NCBI GenBank assembly: GCA_029216955.1 | Contig: JANAVB010010791.1 | Span: 5,220,410-5,284,409 of the forward strand | Length of the DNA: 64,000 nucleotides | Source of the DNA: Iris pallida | Taxonomy: Eukaryota; Streptophyta; Magnoliopsida; Asparagales; Iridaceae | Reading direction: 5' to 3' | In this document: positions 25,401 to 37,400 of the stretch, piece by piece | Layout: each line of letters starts with the position of its first letter | Numbering within the stretch: position 1 is the first letter of the stretch | Translations under genes and position numbers: made by a program | Notes under the pieces: model-generated | Seen by the model: the letters and a program-made list of their open reading frames with translations, nothing else | Told to the model about the DNA's origin: nothing | Database searches by the model: none

Positions 25401-28400
25401 ACCTGCTGACACGCCATGCATTGTGATACGAACGTAGCCACGTCTTTCTTCATGCCGTGCCACCAAAAGTTTGTGCGCAAGTCCTTGTACATCTTGGTGC
25501 TTCCAGGATGTAACGAGTACTTCGCATAGTGCGCCTCTGTCAGAATTTCTTTTCTGAGTTCGGCAGTTTCAGGAATGCAGAGCCTTCCCTTTAGTCGCAT
25601 CGTCCCGTCTCCGTCTTCCGCAAAGTCAGTCGCCCTTCCCGTTGAAATCAGCTCGCGCATTTTCTTCAGGAATGAGTCGTCCCCCTGTGCGGTCTTTATC
25701 TTGCTAAGCAGGCTCGATCCTAACTTCAGTTGAGCTAGGTGCAGGTGTCGATACTCAATTCCGAGTTCGATACCCATCGCTTTAAGGTCTCGCTTTATCT
25801 CCTTGTTTATGGCCAGTGTTCCCATAAATATTCTACTGAGTGCGTCGGCCACCACGTTTCCCTTGCCCGGTGTATACTCGATCGTTAGCTCGTAATCTTT
25901 TATGAGTTCGAGCCAACGTCGCTGTCGTAGGTTGAGCTCCCGTTGTGTAAATAAGTACTTCAGGCTTTTGTGATCTGTGTAGATTCTACATGCCACACCA
26001 TAGAGGTAGTGCCGCCATAACTTCAGCGCAAAGACGATCGCCGCCAATTCTAGGTCGTGCGTCGGGTAGTTTTTCTCGTGCTACTTCAACTGCCGTGAAG
26101 CGTAGGAGATGACTTTGTCTCTCTGCATGAGTACGCACCCGAGGCCAGTTCCCGACGCGTCGCTGAATATCTGAAAGCCTTCTGGACCGTCTGGAAGTGC
26201 AAGGATTGGAGCTGAGACGAGCCGTTGCTTCAACTCTTGGAAGCTGGATTCACAGTCGTCGCTCCATTCAAATACTACTCCCTTCTGGGTGAGGCGAGTC
26301 AGAGGCGACGCTAGTTTTGAAAAGCTTCGCACGAATCGACGGTAGTAGCCTGCTAAGCCAAGGAAACTCCGAATGTCGCTAGCCGAGGCAGGTCGTTTCC
26401 AATCCACCACCGCATCAATCTTCTTTGGGTCCACCGCGACACCTTCGGCAGAGATTACGTGCCCGAGGAATGTCACGCTACTCATCCAGAACTCGCATTT
26501 ACTCTGCTTGGCGTATAATTTGTTTTCACGCAGAATCTGCAGTACCGTCTTCAAATGTTCTGCATGTTCTTCACGATTCTTTGAGTAGACAAGGATATCG
26601 TCGATGAATACGACTACAAATTTATCTATTTGAGATCGGAAGACTCGGTTCATCAGATCCATGAACGCGGCTGGGACATTCGTCAAACCGAACGGCATGA
26701 CGAGGAATTCGTAATGACCATATCGAGTGCGGAAGGCAGACTTCGATATGTCGTCGGACTTGATCTTCAATTGATGATAGCCTGAACGAAGATCGATTTT
26801 TGAAAATATTGTCGCGCCTTGCAGTTGGTCAAACAAGTCGTCGATTCGCGGTAAAGGATACTTGTTCCGCACGGTCGCCTTGTTGAGTTCACGATAGTCG
26901 ATGCATAGCCGCATCGACCCGTCCTTCTTCTTCACGAACAATACAGGAGCACCCCACGGAGAGACGCTAGGGTGAATAAATCCGCGGTCTAGCAACTCTT
27001 GTAATTGCACCTTCAGCTCCTTCAGTTCTGCTGGAGCCATTCGGTAAGGCGCCTTGGATATCGGCCGTATATCCGGAAAGGTGTCGATGCTGAATTCAAT
27101 TTCTCGATCCGGCAGCATCCCGGGCATCTCGTCAGGAAAAACGTCAGGAAAATCTGCCACAACATCAGTCTGCGTGTTTGTATTATCCTTCCGCGTGTCT
27201 CGAACTGATCCCAAGTATCCCGCGCAGCCGGAACGCAGCATACGCCTTGCCGAGATTGCCGACACCATTATTGCCGCCTTCGAGACCGTACCGCACGAAT
27301 ATGAGAACTCTGTCTCGCCAGGAAGACGAAACACTACTCTCTTCTCCGCGCACTCGATCGTTGCACGACAAGCGCCCAACCAATCCATGCCCAAGATTAT
27401 ATCGTAATCTTTGATGTCTAGTACGACGGCATCCAAGGATAGATATCTTCCTCCGATGCAAATGTGGCCATCCCTACAAATAAAGTTCGCAGGCATATCG
27501 ACTCCCGACGGAGTGCTAACGCTAATATTTATATCTAGTGATTGCATGGTTATTTTATTTTCTTTCGCAAAATCAGCAGATATAAAGCTATGCGTCGCAC
27601 CCGAATCGAATAATACTCGAGCAGGTATATCTTTATAGAGTAATATACCTGTTACAACCGTATCGGACGCAAGCGCCTCGTCCCGAGTTAAGGCATAAAC
27701 TCGGCCTTGAGCTCCGTGGCGTTGGTTCTGATGGTTGACGGGCACCGCATTCGCGCCTTGCAGTATCGGCGCTTTATGCGGATTCGGGACGTTCCTCGGT
27801 GGGTTGTGTTGATTCGGACCTTTATGCGGGCAAAATGTAACTATATGGCCTACCTCGCCACACTTGTAGCAAGATCTCGTGACGCAGTCGACGGTTCGGT
27901 GCCCACGCCTACCGCACCTGGTGCAGTGTTGACTGCCATGGCCTCGATCATCAAATCTGTTCGGACGCTTTGTTATTCCCGATCCCCCGGCGCCGGCGTC
28001 GTTAGGACGCTTGTTGAAGTGGTTACGGATGCCTCTACTCGACATACGGCCAAAGATGCGCTCATTATCAAGAGCGGCATTATAGGATTCACGGTATGTT
28101 CGGCACCTTTGATTCATGACGTCCCTTCGCAGTTCGTCATTTAGGCCTTGTTGGAAACGTTCACACCAGGCCTCCTTGTTGGGCAGGAAGGCGCCGGCAA
28201 ACTTCGCCAGCTTTGAGAAGCTCGAATCATAATCGTCGACAGACATATTTCCCTGTCGCAGCGTCATGAACTCGTCTTCTTTTTGTTGACGGACAGCGCG
28301 AGGAACGTACTGTTCGAGGAAGGCTTGCTTGAATATTTTCCAGGAAATCGTGGCGTCCGTATCGGCTTCATAGATTTCCTGCTTTTTAGCGGCCCACCAG

Positions 28401-31400
28401 TCGTACGCCCTCAGTTGCAGCTGTAACGCCGCACAAGTTACCCGTTGGGACCCTTCGATGCTAAGCAGATTAAACAGGTCCTCCATCTCCGCGAGCCATC
28501 CCACGATCACATCAGGCTCCGCTCGGCCGTTGAACTTTGGTGGATTCATCTTGCGGAACTCCTTTGCCTTGAACAAGGAAGAAGAATCTATCATTTGCGG
28601 TTGAGTCTCTTCTTCCTCGTTTTCTTCTTGGTCGCCTTGCTTTTCCTCGGTCTCTTCGTCCGTCGTCTTGGTATTGCCTGCCATTCTGCTCACTATCTGA
28701 GTCAGGACATTCATCTGTTTTTGTTGCGCCTCGAATTGGGCTTTGAATTGTGTCTGCAGCTGCTGCTGCTGCAGTTCTATCAACTGTAGCATCTTCTGCA
28801 TAGTCGTCTCGCTAGGCTCAGTACTTTTTGTGCTCGACGTACTATCTACAGTTTGGGTTGGGGCGGGATTGTTCCTTTTCTTAGTCATTCCTACAAAACA
28901 GAGTAAACCCGTTAGTATTTTTCAAAAATATCTACGGGCTTACCTGTATGGAACTTTTATTTCACGCAACATGTCGACAAGCATTCAATCGAGCCATCGC
29001 AACGGACATTCCAATAATGAAACATCTTTCGAAAATCCGAAAAAATATAACTGTGCTCTGATACCAATTTGTCACGCCCCGAGTCGACAAACCGTTCGTC
29101 CCCGGTGTTACTTTGCCGATTCGATCGTCCTCGCTAAGGCGTGATGCTGCACGAGCCTGGAGTTGCGCTCGTACAAGGCAAGATGACAAGTTCTCAAATG
29201 GTTATCTTTTGATTTTGATATAAATACGCCAAGTCGAAACTTCACAAATCACATCAGAATATAAGACGCAGTATAGGAAGATAGAAATGCTTTTCATTCA
29301 TAGCTTGCAACGAAGTGCAAGTCGTAATTTACATTGGATGCCGTTGCGGCTACATTGATTGAAAACATAAGGAAATACATTCAACAAGTTGCCTGAACTA
29401 ACGGTTGTCGTCCCATACATTCGCCCCTTTATACAAAGTCGTCGACTTGAATTGGCTTCAAAATACTTCAGCATAGGAAGAGCTTCAAAACGCCTCTCCG
29501 TACTTCAGCTCCAGTTTAGTTGAGCACGCCCGTCGCACCTGGGGAAATTGGGGGAATGGGATTAGCACACTTGTTAAGTGGACGAGACGAACCCACTCGT
29601 CTAAACCGACTCTGATTGTTAGGGTAGGCATGCTTTAGAGTTGTCTTTCTATTAGAACTAAATGAATTCAGTTCATATTCGATAGCCATCTTTGCGTAAT
29701 AAAGCATACAATGAACTATAACAGTTTATCATATTTCTTACCACGGCCGTGCTCGTCCCTGCATAAAAACAGAGATAATATTCACACCTGCATAAGACAA
29801 TAGGTGAGCATGCTACTATCTTATATGCGGTCATTGATGTTACACATCACGTGGAACTATCTCAACGGCATTTCGGCCCGCTCAGTCTAGGTTGCAAGCC
29901 TGACTGACGGTCCCGCAATGCATCAGTGCCGAAACACGATTATTCATTCCCCCTAGGTCGAGTCGATTCCGATGTCCCGGATATCGATTCGAGGAAAATA
30001 TCAACTTGTGCACAAGCTGTCCATGACCATGCCAATGCGTGAACAGTTTATATATGCAACCAGTTTTGTATAGCGCTGACAGTATTAAACGACATTATCA
30101 TTTCCCCCAACTCATGCAACGTTTCATTTTCCCCAAGCCGTACTCCGATTTAGTGTCTCGTAGGCACCAAATTGTCCGAGGCATCATAACCCACGATCGA
30201 CGTTTCATAATATTTTACAGCACGTAAAATAGTCTATCTTTTTATTAGAACCTTAAACTTTCTGGTTTATGTGATAGACTTGTATTTTCAGAGTGAATTT
30301 CTCTAAATCGATACGTTTTCCCGAGTTCTTGGACTTAGTGGATTGGCATGCAATTAACTTGGCATCGATCGATTTGAATGAATTCGAAGCAAGGAATAAG
30401 TTTGCGGGACAGAGTAGAAAAGAAGGGGCCGAATCACCCACCGATTACTTTGCTTCGTGCCGGTCGTCCAAGCGCTACGCAACGTCAATCCTTAGTTACG
30501 CGAGCTCCTGCAATGGCACCAACGCTTTGTTAGAATTCCTTCTTTTCCCCTTGCATCGAAATTGTAATTGCATCCATGAAAACGACGCGAAAACACTTCA
30601 TCAAGCCCAGCGGCAAAGCTCCAAGAAAACCATACAGCGGTCCGGTCCCGTCGAAGGGACTCTTATAGAGAGCTCACTCGTCGAGACGTAGCCCGCTGCA
30701 TCTAGGACTTATTCCAACAGAAGTCGTTCTATTAGTTGGATCGATTCTCGTAACTTCCGTCCAAATCGATTTGAATCGATGCCGCAAGGCGTTAACGTTT
30801 ACCAAGCTTAGCGATCGAGTCAGATGGCCATCTAAGTTCCCGGCCGATCTGACTCGGCGCTAGCATATTATGAAGTTCCGTCGCCTATCGAAAGCGGGGC
30901 GCTACAGGAGAGGCCTTAAAGTAATCAACACCATAAACCTAAGTAAAAAATCCTTCACCACAAGTCTTGCCTTATAGAGGTCAATGGATCCATCTTGCAG
31001 ATACTTCAGAGTAAAGACCCATCGACAAAAGACAACACAATCACCATGAGCTGAAACTGCTCCCAAGCGCCACGAGATAATCAAGGTTCGCAATATCGGA
31101 ATCGGCACTAGACCCTTCCTCTGAGTATCAGGATCGACAGGATCGGCGGTTTAGAATCAGAGTATTGGATTTTTTGTATCAGTAAACAAATAGTCATTAA
31201 TAAATTATTAAAGTTTTAGAAAAAAATATTGTATACACTTATGTATAATTTTAAGTATGTTATGTGTTGTTTCTTACTAGTTTTGTATTTGAATAAAATA
31301 GTAGTCACCGTTGCCGATTGATTTACCTATTAGTTTTATCCTTTTGCATGATTTTACAAGCTTACTATGCTTTTTTATACTCTTGCTTGATTGATCTTTT

Positions 31401-34400
31401 TCGTTCAATGATTTCTGTTGAAAGATGGGATCTCTTGCTTCTACTTTTGGTAAGACTTTGTTTTTGTGATTTTTTTTTTTAGTTTTTCCATAGGATCTTT
31501 GATGGGTTTTTATTTAGGTCTATGATCCGAATTTCTGTTGAAAGATGGGATATTTTGCTTCTTCTTCCGGTAAGACTTTGTTTCGTGATATTTCTTCTTA
31601 TTTTTGCATAGAATTTTTTATGGGTTTTTTAGATCTGTGGATTCGAATTTATGTTAAAAGATGGGATCTTTTGCTTCTACTTCTAGTAAGACTTTGTTTT
31701 TGTGATTTTATTTTTTATTTTTTCATAGAATCTTTAATGGATTTTTTATTTTAGTTATGTGGATCCGAATTTATGTTGAAACATGGAATCCTGGGCCATC
31801 TATTCAATATGGAAATATTTTGTGTTTCTATTTTCGGTTTTGATGTACTAATAATCATCTACGACGTGTTTAATGTGTGAAAGATCAGTTTGTGAAAGAT
31901 AGGCTTTAATTGAATCATTCGAATGTTAATGTGTAGTTTTGTTGATTCATATAATGGCATGTTGTAGTATCAAATAAGGACTGAATTTGTTGTAGCTTGA
32001 GCATATTTGCATGTGAATTCTGTGTGAAGTATTGGGAAAATATGCAGGGACGATCCAAATGTAGAATGATTATACTAGAACACATGGATGTTTATAGTTA
32101 GTCTGTGAGCTCATACACTTTATAGTAACTTAGTAAGCTCATACACTTTATAGTAACTTAGTAAGAGAAATATAGAATTCTAGCCTCTCATGCAAAAATT
32201 TGGTGGTGGTGTTTGGTTGCATGTGAAGCAATTGCTTTGGTTGCCGGTGAAGCAATCTGCACATTATAGTTTTATGCTCACGATCATCTTCATTATTTTT
32301 ATTTGATCTATTTTATGTCTATTTGGTCTCTGTTGGTATATTTAGTAAGCATTCGCACAAAGGACGGCCTTACTTCTCACCCAACCAGAGATCCCTAGTC
32401 TTGAAGAGGCTATCTCGGCCATGATCCAGGAGGAGACACGCATCAGACTGCAGGCGGGGACAGGTGGTCCCTCCGAAGCAAAATCAGCACTAGCGGTTAC
32501 CAGCTCGGACGACACAGGGTCCAAGGGAGAACCCTGGCAGCACAATCGACAGTGCTACAACTGCGGAGAGACGGGCCATCATCGGTATGCTTGTACTAAA
32601 CCACCTAGGGAGGGAGACAGGTGGTGGATGTGGACAGTTCGGTGGACGAGGATATATTAGAGGACGTGGTCGTGGTCGAGGGGGTCGACGAGGTGGCCGA
32701 GTAAGTTATCGAGCAAATCTGCTGGTAGCAGAAGGGAATGGAGGAGCTGTTGGCATTTTTACTGAGGAGGATCAGGCACTGCTGGACCTACTGGAGAGGA
32801 AGCAGAGAGCGTCAACAGAGGGAGACATGAGGAGGGGAACAGAGGAAGCATCCACCTCATTCTTCGTTGGGGACAACGCCGCTATGTATGCCCAAACATC
32901 AGAAGGTACTGATGAGTCACTTGCTCTTGCATCTATGTCTTTCCTTAAAATGTCAGACTGGATTATCGACTCAGGAGCATCTCGGCATGTGACAGAAAAT
33001 GCTAGTGAGTTTTCTTCTTACACTCACCTAGCATCAGCAGACAGCAGATGACACTTTCCAGCCAGTGGTCGGTAAGGGTACTGTTAATTGTACAGGTTCA
33101 GTAAGATTATCTAATATTTTACATGCTCTATCCTTTCCAGTCAATCTCTTGTCTATTAGTTCGATAATTCTCCAACTTAAATGCATTATTTCTTTTGATA
33201 TTCCTAAGGTGATCTTCCAGGAGAAAGGGAAGGGACGAAGACTTGGGACTGACACTTGGTATGAGGGACTGTGGTATCTAGATCGAGAAGGACTGGACTC
33301 AGCACTGGTATCTATGGCAGAGAAGGCTGGAATGAGAGGACTGCAACAGAGGACTGAGGAGACTTTGATACTTCATTATAGGAGGATGGGACATTCTTCC
33401 TTTGATACTTTAATTAAGTTATATCTAAAGATTTATGTAAAAATAGATATAAAATATTAGTATGTGATGCATGCGAGTTAGGAAAACTTACTAGAAACTC
33501 ATATGTTGGTACGGGTCATAGGAGCTCTATTGCTTTTGAGGTAGTACATTCCGATGTTTAAGGTCCATGTACTATTAACACTATGAATGGGTATAAGTAT
33601 TTTGTTTCCCCTATTGATTGTGCCTCTCGTGTCACCTAACTGCTGCCTGCTTATGATTTCCTGTATTGTTTCTTATGACCATATCTCTTCTTCTCATGGA
33701 GCATTTATAGCATCTTTGGATAATATTATTGTACCTAACAATTGGTAGGTTGCCAAGAACGATCCAAAGTGAAAAGTGGCAATGCATGACTTAGGAGCTC
33801 TTGAGAAGAATCACACTTGGGAGTTGGTGAGACTGCCGGAGGGGAAGAGAGCAGTCGGATGCAAGTGAGTCTTTACTGTGAAGCAGAACCCAGATGGACA
33901 GGTTGAGCGCTACATAGCTCGACTAGTGGCGAAAGGATACAGTCAGATATACGGCATAGACTATGACGAGACCTTTGCACCAGTTGCAAAGATGAGCACT
34001 GTCAGGACCCTGATCTCTTTGGCAGCGAATGGTGGATGGAAGCTACACCAACTGCACGTGGAGAATGCATTTCTTCACGGAGATCTAGTGGAGGAGGGTT
34101 ACATGGAGATACCACCAGGATTTGGCACAAATCAGACAGCAGGCAAGGTTTGCAGACTGAAGAAGTCTCTCTATGGACTGAAGCAGTCTCCTCGAGCGTG
34201 GTTTGACAGATTCAGGAGAGCGATGATTGGGATGGAATATCAGTAGATCAATACTGATTACACTGTATTCTTCAGAAGGTGTGGAGGCCACATCACCATA
34301 CTTGCGGTGTATGTTGACAACATGATTACCACGGGAGATGATGAGCAGGAAATCGTCCGACTCAATGGGAAGCTTGGCAAGGAATTTGAGGTGAAGAACC

Positions 34401-37400
34401 TTGGTCTTCTTCGCTACTTTCTTGGGATTGAGATCACTCGAGATGCAGAGGGGATTGTTCTCTCTCAAAGGAAGTATGCACTGGACCTTCTCACAGAGAC
34501 AGGGATGTTGGGATGCAAACCTGCAACGACGTCAATCGATCAGAGGTTCAAGCTGAACGCTGAGGCTGGAGAACCAATTGACCAGGACAGATACCAGAGA
34601 CTGGTGGACAAGCTGATCTATTTGAGCCACACACGTCCAGATATATGCTTTACAGTTAGTGTGGTGAACCGCTACATGCATGACCTACGGAAGGGTCATA
34701 TGGACGTAGTATACCAGATTCTGAGATACTTGAAGGGTGCCCCCGGGAAGGGACTGATGTTCAAGAAGAAATCACATGGACATCGAGGGCTACTACGATT
34801 CTGACTGGGCTAGTTGTGTTGATGACAGGAGGTCTACCTCGGGATACTGCATATTTTTAGGAGGTAACTTGGTCTCTTGGAGGAGTAAGAAGCAGTCAGT
34901 GGTAGCCAGATCGACAGCTGAAGCGGAGTAGAGAGCTATGGCCTTGGGAGTTGCAGAGCTGCTTTGGTTGAAGAATATGCTGGTAGAGCTGAAGCTGAAT
35001 CAAGAAGCCAAGATGAAGCTGTGGTGTGACAACCAGTCAGCTATTAGTATTGCCAACAATCCAGTATAGTATGACAGGACCAAACACATCGAGATCGATA
35101 AGTTCTTCATCAAGGAGAAGTTGGTTAGTGGACTGCTGTAGCTAGGCCACGTTCCAACCAAGCATCAGGTAGCAAACGGACTGACCAAGGGACTTTATGA
35201 CAAGATGGGCCTGGTGACTATCTTTCGCCCATCTTGAAGGGGAGTGTTGGTATATTTAGTATAGGAATATGTTATATTTAGTATGGAAATATGTTATGTT
35301 TAGTATGGAAATATCCTGAGGACATATTTGGGATGCCATAATATGCCACAGGATATTCCATTGGATATTCCATGATGTAAAGGCTATATAAAGCCTATGA
35401 GACTATCAATGAAATCATCTCATCAATCAATTACAACAATCTCCCTTCTGTTCTAAATTTCTAATACTTACCCTTTCTATTTGATTTGCGGCCATTTTTT
35501 TTGGAAAATATTGTATATTACTCCAAAACGTGTCTGGAACGGCCACTAATGTAGATATCTGCTACCTAAATAATGTATGCAATTTTGAATTTCTTTGTGT
35601 CTAGTCTTTCAATTGTTCAGTTTGGAATTTAGCACTAGCCTCGTTCCCATATGGAGATGATAATTAACTAACTGGTCCGCTCATTGTGCATGTTCGGGTT
35701 GAAAGAATGCATTTGCCAGAGTGGAAGAGTGCATTCTGCTGAATGGTACTATTAAATGCCCAGCTTGCTCCAACTCCAGCTATTTCTGAAATTTGTTGGA
35801 AACATGGAAGAGTGTATTCTGAAACTTGTTTATCAGATGGGTAATAATAATCCCCAGGTTGGAAGAGTATTCTAAAATTTGTAATATGAATTTTTTACTC
35901 TTGCTTCAGCTCCAACTATTTCTTATAATATGAGAATTTGCCACCAAAAAATTGTAATATGATTTTTTTACAGCAACTGAGTTTTTTCTTGGTACGAGAA
36001 TTTGGCACTAAATTTATTTTTTCTGTTATTTTTTTGTAGTAAACATTGGTTTAACAGGCCTAGCCCACTTGGGCCCATTGAACCGAACCATTTTAATTCG
36101 GTTCGTTTTTTCCTAATACGATTTTCTGTTTTATATAAATATGGTTCGGTTTGGTTCGGTTTTTTGGAAGACAGTTCGATTTATGATCCAAATCGAACCG
36201 TTGCTCACCCCTAGTACTAATACACACATCTCGAGAATAGAATAGAAACAACTAAAATGAATAGCCTGCACAGGAACTAACTAAGCAGGATAAAACGACG
36301 AGCGACAATTGTAACTACTCGAGAGTGGGGCCACAACCCTTAAGCCAAACAAGAAACAGGGTTGCGAACCTTTTCATGGATAAAACTTAGCCTTTGGCTA
36401 CTCACCGGTACATAGAACAAGACACGAGCATATAAGATAAAGGGCAACCAAAATGCACGGCCAAACATTCACAACGGCTTGATACAAGTTAACTAGCTAG
36501 GTTATCACAAAATTTAATTACTAAGAATACAAATCGAGGAACTTCGCTACCACCGGCACTACAGGTACCCAGATTGCTAAGGGTGCGATTATGCGCTTGT
36601 AACATAAAATATATCATAAACAAGTAGTAGATGAAACATAACATATGAAACAAAATTAGAAAGTGTCGCAGCAAACAAACTTGTTAGGTCATAGAGCCCA
36701 TGCCAATCGAGGTTATCCATGCCTCATGGGGTCTTTAGCGATCGAAGTTGCTGGTAGCGCGAACATCCTCCTCGCCCAACGTACTATATGAATTTAACTA
36801 GTCAATTATCCTACAAGTTTTATTTTTGATTCTCAAGTCGTGGATACCAGAGAATTATCCTAGAGTGACGTGATCTAGGTACATACGACCTATTCACGAG
36901 TTATCATTGGCAAACTTATCGTATCCAATGACACACGATACACTGGACAATGCTCACACTTGATTGTCCATTGCCAAAATGCAATTAATTAAGCACACAA
37001 CAAATTAACAAATTCTACGGGATCGATGATGAACATAAATTTCTGTCACAATATATTGGGAATAAAATCCCAAAACTAATGAAATCCAAAAATCAACATA
37101 TGAAACATGAAATCATACAAAAGTAGGAAATATACAAAAAGGGTATCAAAGCGGTATACGGAGGTATACTATGCTATATCAGTGGTATACCGATAATAGA
37201 GAGAACAGGTTCTGGGAATGCAAAATGGTATATCGGCAGTATAACGACGGTATACCACGGTATATCGCCTGCGTTGTACATGCGTAGTAAGGTTCAGATA
37301 TTGGGTTTTTTGGACCGTAACTCGGTCCCGATTTCTCCCAAACTCGTTCGCATGTTACAGGTGACCAGTCACATTTCTCTTAGATCCAATACTGCCGATA

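Larger units (their letters stand above)
22387..30906 (-). mobile_element. Ty3/gypsy chromovirus G1, full length and young
   Basis: 8,520 bp bounded by GGAGA target duplications (22382-22386 and 30907-30911). Both LTRs are 1,837 bp (22387-24223 and 29070-30906), with ends TGTAGCGCCCCG...GGGGCGTGACA on the minus strand. By eye I count about 16 substitutions between them (0.9 percent), so the insertion is recent. The internal part carries one gag-pol frame broken by a single TAG. The C-terminal chromodomain-like tail suggests the Tekay/Del group of chromoviruses (inference). Confidence 0.95.
15565..31083 (-). mobile_element. Old copia C7, split into pieces by C4 and gypsy G1
   Basis: C7 survives as 15565-16948, 22250-22386 and 30907-31083. 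Its 3' LTR starts at 15916 (TGTATATGATCC on minus) after the PPT CTTGAGGGGGAG (15917-15928). RNase H (about 15950-16300, [23 protein letters not shown]) and RT follow. Removing C4 restores ...[16 protein letters not shown], and removing G1 restores a continuous RT N-terminal region. The 5' end is lost near 31083. This family differs from the C1-C6 copies. Confidence 0.82.
32331..35438 (+). mobile_element. Copia C5, internally deleted copy
   Basis: Only about 19 bases of the 5' LTR remain (32331-32349, TGTTGGTATATTTAGTAAG) before the sequence jumps into late gag. A second deletion at about 33640-33680 removes most of integrase and the linker. RT, RNase H, the PPT (GAAGGGGAG, 35236-35244) and a 194-bp 3' LTR (35245-35438) follow. 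The flanks GTCTC (32326-32330) and ATCTC (35439-35443) fit a target duplication with one mismatch, so the left end is the true insertion edge. The PBS is missing. Confidence 0.88.
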
